Assembly: GCA_937121175.1 (NCBI GenBank)
Contig: CAKZKD010000034.1
Location: 1-64,000 of the forward strand
Length of the DNA: 64,000 nt
Direction: 5' to 3'
Source: an uncultured Flavobacteriales bacterium
GTDB lineage: Bacteria > Bacteroidota > Bacteroidia > Flavobacteriales_G > Salibacteraceae
The translations under genes and the position numbers were made by a program. Every line of letters starts with the position of its first letter. The first letter of the stretch is position 1. The notes beneath the pieces were generated by a model. That model was not told the origin of the DNA. It was given only the letters and a program-made list of their open reading frames with translations, and did not search any database. Positions 17,368 to 26,295 of this stretch are shown one piece after another.

Positions 17368-18432
17368 TTATAATTGATTGTCTTTTTTCAGTTGAGCAAT
17401 AAAATCTGCTGTGAAATTTCGGGCGTCCTCCCCTTTCATGTGTGACATTTCAGGTAGCTCATATTTGTTCATAAAGTTGTAATCCCTAAAGTAATATGAC
17501 GGTACACCTAATTTTTTACTTAAAGAATTCCAATACTGATTTCTTGGGTAAAGCTCCTCTTCTATTTTCAGCACATTATCTTGCGAAGGGCATCTTACCA
17601 AAATGACTTTTCCTCCACGTTTTTCAAATGCCTGAACCAACTCCACCGATTCGGTTATTATTTTATTTTTTATCTCTAGTTGCTCTTCTTCAGAAGGAAT
17701 ATCTTCTGATTTTGGAGTAAACACAGTATTCCAAAAAGTTTTAATCTGGTCTTGATATAGCCCTGCTTCGGCTACCTGTGGCATTAGGTTTACGTTTCTA
17801 TCTTCATTTACTTGATATAAAATTGGGAATGGCGGTAAAGCTGGTAGTCTCTGTCCCAGCGGAATGCGCTTGAGCAAGGTTCTTAAATCGAGTTCGTTAT
17901 AAAAATCACCTTCGGTACTGGTAAGGAAAGTGAACAATTTTTGAGGACCGTTTACAGCTAAAAAATGCCCCAATCGGTCGGCATAGGTTCTATTGTGATA
18001 ATGGTCAATCCATTTCTGAATTTTATTATACCCGTGCTGCTCTTTGGTTAATGGCGCGAAATACAAGCTTGGTGAAACTCCGAGTATCAAAGTTCCAGCG
18101 AAATCGCTATTGTGCACTACATCTCTTAAAACTGGCATTGCAGGACTACCGGCTACGGCTAACATTACAGGCTTTCGGCCTTCTAACTCCTCCCAAGTAT
18201 CCAATTGGATATCAAACATGATTCTAGAGGAACCAACCACCACCACGTCTTCCGAAGATAAATCTGTAAGCTTATGGCGTTGTTCTGCCCACAAGTGTTT
18301 ATCGTCGTTGGGTTTGAGTTGATATCGCTCCGAACGACAATACCCTTCCCAAGCGCCAATCGCTGTAACAGCGAGCAAAACTGCAATAAGCACTGCTTGT
18401 AATGATATATGTCCTGTTTCTTGAGTATTCAT
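17368..18432 (-). CDS. SGNH-like membrane-anchored partner of the MBOAT protein
   Basis: From ATG 18432 the protein has 354 residues: one N-terminal membrane segment (about 10-30) and a periplasmic domain with SGNH-hydrolase-like blocks (VVVVGSSRIMFDIQ near 63-76, VAGSPAMPVLRD, LILGVSPSLYF, and His in SHMKGEDARN near the C-terminus). The GSSR block replaces the usual GDS. Such proteins complete O-acylation with MBOAT enzymes (AlgJ, AlgX, DltD roles). A longer reading from TTG at 18471 is possible, but the ATG gives a normal signal anchor. It is 21 bp upstream of the MBOAT gene. Confidence 0.8.
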   Translation of the reverse strand: MNTQETGHISLQAVLIAVLLAVTAIGAWEGYCRSERYQLKPNDDKHLWAEQRHKLTDLSSEDVVVVGSSRIMFDIQLDTWEELEGRKPVMLAVAGSPAMPVLRDVVHNSDFAGTLILGVSPSLYFAPLTKEQHGYNKIQKWIDHYHNRTYADRLGHFLAVNGPQKLFTFLTSTEGDFYNELDLRTLLKRIPLGQRLPALPPFPILYQVNEDRNVNLMPQVAEAGLYQDQIKTFWNTVFTPKSEDIPSEEEQLEIKNKIITESVELVQAFEKRGGKVILVRCPSQDNVLKIEEELYPRNQYWNSLSKKLGVPSYYFRDYNFMNKYELPEMSHMKGEDARNFTADFIAQLKKDNQL

Positions 18433-18540
18433 GAAAAATTTAACTTTTGAAGGGATATAAGGGTTCCGCAAAAGCGCAGTAATTCAATGATTCGGGTGAG
18501 AATCACTAATTAGCGCAATTGAAAAAATGAGTGGGTAAAT

Positions 18541-18583
18541 GGTTGGGGCTAAGCCGAGAGATGTTCAGCTCATGGCCCCAACC
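18541..18583 (-). terminator. Stem-loop downstream of the cupin lipoprotein gene
   Basis: GGTTGGGGC (18541-18549) pairs with GCCCCAACC (18575-18583), a 9-bp GC-rich stem. It lies just after the leftward stop at 18602. The following reverse-strand sequence has a T-run only about 12 bases further on, so termination efficiency is uncertain. Confidence 0.5.
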
Positions 18584-18601
18584 TATTACAACAGAACTTC
18601 T

Positions 18602-19363
18602 TTAGTTTTCTTCTTCTATTTTGTTCCCTTTGGCGTCGTAGCCTTCAAAAGGGAAATAGTCTAGCACATCGTATTCCCAAACGTTAGTTGGAAAAATAAC
18701 TACCAAGTTGGCTGTTTTATCGCCAATGTTCTTGAATGCGTGAGGTACCATTGGTGGAATATTCACAATATAAGGGCCTGTAATGGTAAACATGGTATCG
18801 CCCAAAGCGTACAATATTTCACCTTCTAACAATACGTGAGACTCTTCACCTTTGTGCGTATGCATTGGTGGTGCTCCACCCGGAAAAGTTTCTGTAATTC
18901 CAATCACCAAGTTTTGGTAGCTGTGTTTGTGACCTTCCATTACGTGAACATATTCTCCTGGGCCTGGGTTAATTACTGGTAAGTCTTCAACCTGTGCAGC
19001 GTAGTTTTTCCAATATTTCAAATCTTTGGTTTCATAACCTGCAGGAACAGTTCTTCTTTCCAATACCTTATGATTGTGATGTTGGGCGTGCAAGTAATTG
19101 ATAATCGAGTCTGGAGCGGTTTTCACTTCGTCCATTAACTTGTCAATAGAAAAGGTTTCTTTAACGACATTATCATGCGTATGTCCATGTCCATGGTCGT
19201 GCGAATGCGCTCCGGCTCCATGGTCGTGTGAATGTGCGTGCGCAGCTTCAGCCTCTATTTGTTTTTCTACTTTTTCTTGTCCGCAAGAAATTACCGCTAA
19301 CGAAACCAATCCGGCTAGCCCAATTTGAATTAATCTCTTAGTCTTTGTTTTTTTTGTTTTCAT
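18602..19363 (-). CDS. Cupin lipoprotein with histidine-rich N-terminal stretch
   Basis: The 253-residue protein has a lipoprotein signal (lipobox VISC, Cys27), then a His-rich stretch (about 41-63, HSHDHG and HGHTHD repeats) likely to bind divalent metal, and a C-terminal cupin_2 domain: motif 1 PPMHTHKGEESHVLLEG (His168, His170, Glu174, His176) and motif 2 PPMVPHAF (His208). A metal-binding cupin anchored in the envelope is well supported; its enzymatic activity is unknown. It is divergent from the hybrid sensor at 19501. Zinc, nickel or copper binding is inference from the His stretch. Confidence 0.88.
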   Translation of the reverse strand: MKTKKTKTKRLIQIGLAGLVSLAVISCGQEKVEKQIEAEAAHAHSHDHGAGAHSHDHGHGHTHDNVVKETFSIDKLMDEVKTAPDSIINYLHAQHHNHKVLERRTVPAGYETKDLKYWKNYAAQVEDLPVINPGPGEYVHVMEGHKHSYQNLVIGITETFPGGAPPMHTHKGEESHVLLEGEILYALGDTMFTITGPYIVNIPPMVPHAFKNIGDKTANLVVIFPTNVWEYDVLDYFPFEGYDAKGNKIEEEN

Positions 19364-19500
19364 GTTCTGCTGTTTTTAGTGTTATTCTTAATTTGTATTC
19401 CCTTCTCTCTATTTATAAAATCCAATATTTTTACGATTCATTAATTGAACAAGACAAAAGTGAGACAGAGCCTCCAAAAACCACTGTGCGAAAAGCAGCA

Positions 19501-22419
19501 ATGAATATGCGAAAATCGTCAAGCGCAATAAAATCGGACACTTCAGGCAGGTCGATAATTAAAAAAACCATTAGAATTTGTTTTGCAATTTGTCTTTTTG
19601 CCAGTTTTCAAACTTTCCTTTTTGCTCAAGGTTCGAATAAAACTGACAGCCTTAAAACTGCTTTATCAAACACCCAAAATTCAAAAGATAGCATTCCGCT
19701 ATTATTAGGTTTAAGCAATGCTTTGTCCGGAAACGAATTTGAAGCTTCTCGAAAATTTGCATTTCAGGCTATCGAAAACACAAACCAATGTACAGAGGAG
19801 CAACTTGAAGAAGGTCATAACCTAATCGCTTTTTCCTATTTCGACGAGAAAAACTATTCGAAGGCTGCCGAGGAATTTTTAATAGCAGGTGAAGTTGCTT
19901 TACTTCGGAACAACCCAAAGCAGCAAATAAAAATTGAAATATGGGCAGTGGAAAGTTATCGCAGAATTGATAACGTTGATAAAGCTCTTGATGTAGCTTT
20001 TAGGCTACTTAGATTGGCAAATGAAATTGAAGACCACGAAGAAAAAGGACGATTAAACAGCCGAATTGGAGAGTTGTATCGAGAACAAGATGAAACTAAA
20101 CTTGCCATAAAACACCTTAGCAATTCGTATCAAAATTTTGAAAACGCCCAAATAGAACGCGGTATGCTGTCGTCTAAAGTTAACTTGGCATTGGCTTACA
20201 AACAACAGGACCCTGAAAAAGCATTACTCCTTTACCTAGAGACTTTAGAGCAATTCAAACACCTTTTCAACGCTTGGGATTCAGCCCGAATTTATTCCAA
20301 TTTGGCCAACATAAATCTAGACCTAAATGAATATGTGAAAAGTGAATCGTACCTACTACAGGCTTTAGCTTGCCACAAAAGAATTGACAAACCCATATCT
20401 CGGGCCTTTTGCTACAAAGAATTAGCAGAGTTAAAAGTTAGAGATAATAAGCCAAAAAAAGCAATTGAATACGGACGAAAAGCCTACACCATTGCTAAAT
20501 CAGAAAAACACAATGAGTTATTGAATCAAACCTCAAAACAAATCTCCGACGGGTATGCTATGCTTAAAAAATTCGATTCCTCCTACTTCTACCTTTCTAT
20601 TCACCAACAGTTTAAAGATTCTTCTTTAGCGAAAGAAAAAGTTGCCATTAGTAAAGAACTGTCTGTGAAATATGCTGCGGAACAGCAGCAACAACAAATT
20701 CAATTGCAAGACGAGCAACTGGCCAGACAAGAAGCTGAGATTGATTCGGCAAGAACATTTCGATTTGCGCTATTTATTGGAATTGCCCTTATCCTAATTA
20801 TCGCAGGAATCCTTTACTACTATTCTAGAATACAAGTAAGAAAAAACAAAGAAATTGAAGCCTATGCTGATAAATTGGCTGACCTGCAAGCCACTCAATC
20901 GCGCTGGTTTACCAACATTGCCCATGAGCTAAGAACTCCGCTTACTCTGATCTTAGGGCCCATTCAAAAGCTTATCAATCAGAACAAACTACCCAATAAT
21001 GCGCTTGAAGAGGTGAAAATGGCACAGAAATACGGCGACCAGTTGGTGAATCGGGTCAATGAAATTCTTGAAATATCGAGGTTGGAATCTGGTAAACTCT
21101 CTTTAAAACCACAGCCCTCAAATATTAATGCATTGATAGAATCTGTGGTATCTGCACACGTTACCTATGCTAAAGACAAAGGCGTAGAACTTAAATTCAA
21201 CCTAAAAAACGAGTCTGTTTACTTAAATGTTGATGCGGAAAAAATTAAAACCATAATCACCAACTTGGTGTTTAATGCAGTAAAATTCACGCCAGAAGGC
21301 GGAACCGTCAAGGTGGGATTTATAAAAGCCTCGGTCAATCAGGAACACTACAAAATTGTGGTAGAAGATTCAGGAATTGGAATCCCAGAAGTAGACATTT
21401 CGCACGTGTTTGACCGATTTCACCAATCTTCGAGCTCAAATCAAAGCCAATATGGAGGTTCGGGTGTCGGATTGACTTTATCGCAAGAATTAGCAAAACT
21501 ACACGGCGGAGAAATCTCGGTTATCAGTACCATGGATAAAGGAAGCTGCTTCACTTTGGTGTTGCCCAGCACTTTGGAAATAGAAAGTGTTTCTGAAAAT
21601 GAATCATTCGAAGAACTAAGCATTGAATCGGAACTAGAATCCATTATCCCTATTAAAACCCCTTCAGGCAATAAACCTTCTATTCTGCTTGTTGAAGACC
21701 ATTCGGATATGCGGAAGTACATCAAAAGCCTATTGGTGGATAATTACGAAGTAACAGAAGCTTTTGACGGTCAACAAGCTCTGGATAAACTTACCGATTT
21801 TAAACCAGACTTAATCGTATCTGACGTAAAAATGCCCGGCATGGACGGCTTGACCTTTGCCAAACATGTAAAAGAGGACGAGATACTGCGTTTTATCCCT
21901 TTTATCACCCTAACTGCTCACGCCAACGAAAAGGACCGGATATCAGCTCTTAGAACAGGCGTGGACGATTATTTGGTAAAGCCATTTATTGAAACTGAGC
22001 TTTTGGCAAGGGTTCAAAACCTAATTAGCAACGCCTTTGAGCGTCAAAAGCAATTGAAAGAAGACAATGAGGATATTGAAGAAAAGGAGCCATCGTATAC
22101 GGAGCAACAAATCAACAAACTAGAGGAAATTGTACGAAAGAATCTTTCAGACAGTTCGTTTACAGTTACTGAATTGGCCAAAAAAGCAGCGGTTAGCTCT
22201 GCAACTTTGTCCAGACAAATCAAAGGGTCAACAGGACTCACTTCGGGTCAGTTTATTAGAGACATTCGCCTGCAACAAGCCATACAATATCTCGAAGCCA
22301 AACAATTTGCCACAATTTCAGAAGTGGTGTATGAAGTTGGCTTTGAAAACACTTCTAGTTTTTCTAGGTTGTTTAAATCAAGATACGGAAGAAGTCCTTC
22401 TGATTATCTAATTTCATAG
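19501..22419 (+). CDS. Hybrid two-component regulator: TPR-TM-HisKA-HATPase-REC-AraC
   Basis: Numbered from the ATG at 19501 (972 residues): signal/anchor (about 22-43), TPR sensor region (about 60-370), TM (about 419-441), HisKA with His475 (IAHELRTPLTLI), HATPase_c with Asn592 (NLVFNAVKFTP) and GGSGVGL, receiver with Asp775 (IVSDVKMPGMDG), and a C-terminal AraC HTH (about 876-968). Sensor, kinase, receiver and DNA-binding output are in one chain, as in Bacteroidota hybrid systems. All catalytic residues are present. In-frame codons reach back to 19345, but they overlap the divergent lipoprotein gene and lack a sensible start. Its ligand is unknown; the neighbouring metal-binding lipoprotein may be a target. 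Confidence 0.93.
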   Translation: MNMRKSSSAIKSDTSGRSIIKKTIRICFAICLFASFQTFLFAQGSNKTDSLKTALSNTQNSKDSIPLLLGLSNALSGNEFEASRKFAFQAIENTNQCTEEQLEEGHNLIAFSYFDEKNYSKAAEEFLIAGEVALLRNNPKQQIKIEIWAVESYRRIDNVDKALDVAFRLLRLANEIEDHEEKGRLNSRIGELYREQDETKLAIKHLSNSYQNFENAQIERGMLSSKVNLALAYKQQDPEKALLLYLETLEQFKHLFNAWDSARIYSNLANINLDLNEYVKSESYLLQALACHKRIDKPISRAFCYKELAELKVRDNKPKKAIEYGRKAYTIAKSEKHNELLNQTSKQISDGYAMLKKFDSSYFYLSIHQQFKDSSLAKEKVAISKELSVKYAAEQQQQQIQLQDEQLARQEAEIDSARTFRFALFIGIALILIIAGILYYYSRIQVRKNKEIEAYADKLADLQATQSRWFTNIAHELRTPLTLILGPIQKLINQNKLPNNALEEVKMAQKYGDQLVNRVNEILEISRLESGKLSLKPQPSNINALIESVVSAHVTYAKDKGVELKFNLKNESVYLNVDAEKIKTIITNLVFNAVKFTPEGGTVKVGFIKASVNQEHYKIVVEDSGIGIPEVDISHVFDRFHQSSSSNQSQYGGSGVGLTLSQELAKLHGGEISVISTMDKGSCFTLVLPSTLEIESVSENESFEELSIESELESIIPIKTPSGNKPSILLVEDHSDMRKYIKSLLVDNYEVTEAFDGQQALDKLTDFKPDLIVSDVKMPGMDGLTFAKHVKEDEILRFIPFITLTAHANEKDRISALRTGVDDYLVKPFIETELLARVQNLISNAFERQKQLKEDNEDIEEKEPSYTEQQINKLEEIVRKNLSDSSFTVTELAKKAAVSSATLSRQIKGSTGLTSGQFIRDIRLQQAIQYLEAKQFATISEVVYEVGFENTSSFSRLFKSRYGRSPSDYLIS

Positions 22420-22748
22420 AGGTCTGGACAAAAATGAATGATTTTGCCAGATAATTAAAGATATTCCCTTACATCAAACCTAATTTTTTCTGGTATCCTT
22501 AAAGGCATCAATCTAACCATTGCTCCAACCGGAGATTAATTCAAAATCTTATTCAAATCGCCTCAATTATTAAGGATAAATCTTAATGACAACAACTAGG
22601 TTACTCCGATTCTACCCCCCTTACAAGTTTATAATGTTAGCTTAATCAGTTAGAAATATTGGGAATTTCAATTGTCCCTCATTGTCATAGCCATTTCTTT
22701 TCAAATTGGATTTCGTACACCTTTCTTTGAACCCTAAATTTGAATCTC
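22420..22748. other. Intergenic region with hairpin and putative promoter region
   Basis: A 329-base spacer. It begins with a hairpin just after the hybrid regulator stop (see terminator) and contains TTGTCATAGC at 22682-22691, also found at 26219-26228 upstream of another T9SS gene. No other gene is supported. Confidence 0.5.
22423..22451 (+). terminator. Stem-loop after hybrid regulator gene
   Basis: TCTGG-A-CAAAA pairs with TTTTG-CCAGA, a 10-bp stem with one bulged A and a loop of eight bases, four bases after the stop codon at 22419. There is no U-run behind it, so it may be an mRNA 3' end or stability hairpin rather than a strong intrinsic terminator. Confidence 0.5.
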
Positions 22749-23462
22749 ATGAAAACATGTTTTGCGTTGTTCCTAATTATTTGGATGAATACTTTAAATG
22801 CTCAAATTTCCATTAATCAGGATAGTGTTGCTGGTGAGCACGTGTCAGGTAAAGTAATTCAGGTAGAAAGCAGGGATAATACCTATAGCCAGGAACTTGA
22901 CGCTTTGTATGTCTCTAATAATGCAAGCTCCAATAAGAGTTGGAAAATTACCCGAAAAGTAATCAACCAACCAGAAGGATGGACGAATTACTTGTGCTGG
23001 GGTGAGCAGTGTTACGGTGCCAATGAAGACAGAATTTGGTCAACCGATTTGTATGTAGTTCCTCACGATTCGAATAGCGTTATCGATATTTACTTTTCTG
23101 CAAGCAGTTCAGGAAATGCCCACCTTCGCTATTACGTGTCTTCAGACGGAATTAATTATCTGGATTCAGTTGACGTTAAGATTCAATCGACTCTTACTTC
23201 AATTAAAGAACCGTCATTTCAACACTTGAGGATATATCCAAACCCGGCAAAGAATATTGTTAACGTGTTGAATAACACCAATAATGCAGTCCAATTGAGT
23301 ATTTATAACGTTAATGGGCAAAATGTTTTACCTGAAAGGAACATTCAACAAAACCAAACCTCTATTGACATTTCCACTTTGCCGAATGGTATGTACTATT
23401 TCAATTTTCTAAACATGTCGGATAATTCCACCTCTGTTCAGAAAATAATTGTTCAGCCTTAA
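22749..23462 (+). CDS. Small T9SS-secreted protein
   Basis: From the ATG at 22749 the protein has 237 residues: signal peptide ending in LNAQ, a compact beta-rich domain (about 20-150) with a single WGEQCYG segment, and a type A T9SS sorting domain (LRIYPNPAKNIVNV, LPNGMYYFNF, KIIVQP). The central domain is not recognised. A TTG three codons earlier is also possible. The next gene begins 6 bp after its stop. Confidence 0.8.
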   Translation: MKTCFALFLIIWMNTLNAQISINQDSVAGEHVSGKVIQVESRDNTYSQELDALYVSNNASSNKSWKITRKVINQPEGWTNYLCWGEQCYGANEDRIWSTDLYVVPHDSNSVIDIYFSASSSGNAHLRYYVSSDGINYLDSVDVKIQSTLTSIKEPSFQHLRIYPNPAKNIVNVLNNTNNAVQLSIYNVNGQNVLPERNIQQNQTSIDISTLPNGMYYFNFLNMSDNSTSVQKIIVQP

Positions 23463-23468
23463 CAGCGA

Positions 23469-24527
23469 ATGGTGTTCCCCTATTTGTATTACCTTTTCTT
23501 AATTATTCCATTATGTGCAAGTTGTACCAACAAAACAGCTTCGGAATCAAATCAACCAACGATAGAGTTTTTATCTGTAGAAAATGGCCGTAAAGCAATT
23601 TTGGACGAAAGCTATGAGCCTTATTTTGATATCCTACAACCGAGAGAGATTCAGGCGTTTACCGGAAAAAAGCCTCCTTTCACTAACATAGATTCCGTGA
23701 GAAACTTTGCACGCAATGAATTTTCTGCGGCCGTAACCAACTTTAATACTCATGAAAAGGAATGTCTTAGTTACGTGATTCAAAGGATATCTAAATTAAT
23801 GACAATCAATGGTCTTTCAAGCGTAGCTAATCAGCCGTGGATATTTATAAAAATTGAAGATTGGTTATGTGGTGGCTTTGCACATACTCGCGGCAATTAT
23901 ATCATTTTAAGCCAACGACATATCGATCATTACATGACTAACTGGACCGCTAACCGAACGCCAGAACAAGAACGGGTTTTATTGGCTAATCTAGGAGGAC
24001 TACTGGTACATGAACAGTTTCATTCGTTACAACGCACCCACAAAACCAAGTTCGACACATTGTATTCCAAGTATTGGTCGTTTGCCAAAGTCGATGTTCG
24101 TAGCGAGCCTTTTATTACCACAAATCAAGTTTCGAATCCAGATGCGCCAACTACCGAATGGGCTTTTAGAGATTCGAACAAGTATTATTGGATTAGGACT
24201 TTGTTAAATCCAAGAAGTGAAGAGCCAAAAATGGGAAAAGACTTTTATGCCTTAGCCTTTGAATTGGAAAAACATCAAATGGGTTATCGTGTTAGTAAAA
24301 CTTCAGAAAACACCCTTAAAAGCATTGATTTACAGGATTTTGAATCCTACTACAACCTCTTTCCTGTTGACAAGGGACTTGATCATCCAAATGAAATTTC
24401 TGCCTATATGTTTGCCGAATACTATCGAGCATTGTTGGAAAATCAAGTTCCATTTGTAGAAGCACCACCGACGTCTGAAAACACGGCTCGAAATTTTATA
24501 TTGTGGGTTGAAAAATACTTGAGTTAG
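23469..24527 (+). CDS. Lipoprotein with HExxH zinc-metallopeptidase motif
   Basis: The 352-residue protein has a lipoprotein signal (LCASC, Cys19) and a central LLVHEQFHSLQRTH motif (His181, Glu182, His185), the HExxH zinc site. A downstream NEISAYMFAEYY helix could give the third Glu ligand of gluzincin enzymes. The whole protein is not assigned to a named family. It is envelope-anchored, and its substrate is unknown. Gene order (22749, 23469, 24530) with 6 and 2 bp spacing suggests one transcript with the regulator that follows. Confidence 0.78.
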   Translation: MVFPYLYYLFLIIPLCASCTNKTASESNQPTIEFLSVENGRKAILDESYEPYFDILQPREIQAFTGKKPPFTNIDSVRNFARNEFSAAVTNFNTHEKECLSYVIQRISKLMTINGLSSVANQPWIFIKIEDWLCGGFAHTRGNYIILSQRHIDHYMTNWTANRTPEQERVLLANLGGLLVHEQFHSLQRTHKTKFDTLYSKYWSFAKVDVRSEPFITTNQVSNPDAPTTEWAFRDSNKYYWIRTLLNPRSEEPKMGKDFYALAFELEKHQMGYRVSKTSENTLKSIDLQDFESYYNLFPVDKGLDHPNEISAYMFAEYYRALLENQVPFVEAPPTSENTARNFILWVEKYLS

Positions 24528-24529
24528 AA

Positions 24530-26200
24530 TTGAAATACGTAATTGCATTTTTCTTTTTGGTTTCCTCCCTTCTTGGGATAGCCAATCAAGCATCAATAGA
24601 GGATTCGTTGTTTTCTTCAGCGGCAAGTTTATTGGCAAAAGACGACTACAAAAAAGCGGACCAAATATTCACAAAATTAGTAGGAGATAAACCAGACTGT
24701 ATTCAATTCCGAGAGCTTTGCTGCGAAATAGCTAAAGAATACAATAACAAATTATTTTATGATTTGTCCATTAATTATGCGTCACGGGGCTTAAGTATAT
24801 GCGATTCAATTACAGATAAATTCAAGCAGGAACTAATTGAAGTAATTATTGTCAATCACCTTGACATGGGCAACTATACTTTGGCACAAGACTTTTATAC
24901 CAGACTCAATGAAATTCCGAATAAGAGTGATGCAAAAACGGCATCCTATCTTAATTTGAAAGGCGAAATCGAACGACTTAGTGGAAACTCTATTCAAGCA
25001 ATCAGTTCTTTTAATAGCGCCATTGTACTGAATAAGCGAATTGGCAACACGCATTCGCTGGTCATCAATTTCAACAATATTGGACTCTGCTATCTTGAAC
25101 TTAACAAATTTGATAGTTCCATTCACTTCTTAAATGCCTCTCAATTTTTGATAGATTCCATTGGCCTTGAGGTTAGAAAACAAGCAATTGGCGTAAGTTT
25201 CGGGAAACATTACCAAAAACTTGGAGATTATGCCAAGGCTCTGAAATACTTTACAAGTGTTTTGAATTATGATGTTGGAAACCACCCAGATGGAGTCGAA
25301 TTATTGAGAGATGCTTATCGTGGAATTGCCCAGTGCAACGAGCAACTTAGCAATTATCGGCAAGCATTCACAGCACAAGAAAAAGAACAGTTCTACACCA
25401 CCAAAATTGTAAATTACAACATGCAGGCGGCTATTTATCAAGAACAGATATTGAGCGACAGAACTGAACATCAGCAAGAATTGAATTCATTAAAAAAAGA
25501 AATTGCTCTTGAAAAAAAATACAATCAAGCTGTTTTGGTAATACTCATTACCATTTTGCTAATCATTGCTCTCCTACTCTATTCGTTGTGGTTAAGACAC
25601 CGATCAACTAAGCAACGCGTAGAGTTGGAAATGAACAAGAACAAAATTCAGGAATTAGAACTCGAAAAACTGAATGTTAAAAAGGAACAACTCGAACTTG
25701 AAATCAACAAAAAAGAACAATTGGAACTGATTAGTAAATTGGAACGTGAACGCTTACAAGAAAAAATTGATTCTAAAAACCGAGAATTGACTACCACAGC
25801 CATCCATATTTCTAATAAAAATGAGGCACTAGCTGAGATACAAACAAGAATAATAGAAATTGAAAAAAATGCTCCCGATGCGTTGAATTTATACTTAAAA
25901 AAGGTGCAACATCTCATTAAAGATAATTTGCAGCTAGACAGTGACTGGGTAGTTTTTAGAAAACATTTTACAGAGGTCCACCCTATGTTTTTTAACAAGC
26001 TTACCGCTAAATACCCTGAATTAACAAGTGATGAACTGAAACTGTGTGCGTACCTCAAAATTCAATTATCCTCTAAAGAAATTGCTCGGATTTTAAATAT
26101 TACAACCGCCGCAGTTAATAAGCGCAGAAACAGAGTGCGTAAGAAATTCGATTTATCTCCTGAAGTAGATCTCTACGAGTTTTTGATTAAAATCAACTAA
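24530..26200 (+). CDS. TPR-transmembrane-HTH regulator (TTG start)
   Basis: The 556-residue protein has a signal peptide (1-19), TPR-type repeats (about 60-290), TM (about 332-354), an unusually long coiled coil (about 357-450), then a C-terminal LuxR-like HTH (about 495-545; LTSDELKLCAYL, SSKEIARILNI, VNKRRNRVRKKF). The only sensible start is TTG at 24530, two bases after the stop of the metallopeptidase-like gene, since the signal peptide begins exactly there. Same architecture as 1997-4006. It probably senses an envelope signal and regulates adjacent secreted-protein genes; this is inference. Confidence 0.85.
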   Translation: MKYVIAFFFLVSSLLGIANQASIEDSLFSSAASLLAKDDYKKADQIFTKLVGDKPDCIQFRELCCEIAKEYNNKLFYDLSINYASRGLSICDSITDKFKQELIEVIIVNHLDMGNYTLAQDFYTRLNEIPNKSDAKTASYLNLKGEIERLSGNSIQAISSFNSAIVLNKRIGNTHSLVINFNNIGLCYLELNKFDSSIHFLNASQFLIDSIGLEVRKQAIGVSFGKHYQKLGDYAKALKYFTSVLNYDVGNHPDGVELLRDAYRGIAQCNEQLSNYRQAFTAQEKEQFYTTKIVNYNMQAAIYQEQILSDRTEHQQELNSLKKEIALEKKYNQAVLVILITILLIIALLLYSLWLRHRSTKQRVELEMNKNKIQELELEKLNVKKEQLELEINKKEQLELISKLERERLQEKIDSKNRELTTTAIHISNKNEALAEIQTRIIEIEKNAPDALNLYLKKVQHLIKDNLQLDSDWVVFRKHFTEVHPMFFNKLTAKYPELTSDELKLCAYLKIQLSSKEIARILNITTAAVNKRRNRVRKKFDLSPEVDLYEFLIKIN

Positions 26201-26295
26201 TTTTTTTGGCGTCCTCGGTTGTCATAGCAGATTTATTGGCGCTCATCTAACTCGAAGGTAGTTTTGGTTTCTAAAATCTAAAATAACATTCTACT

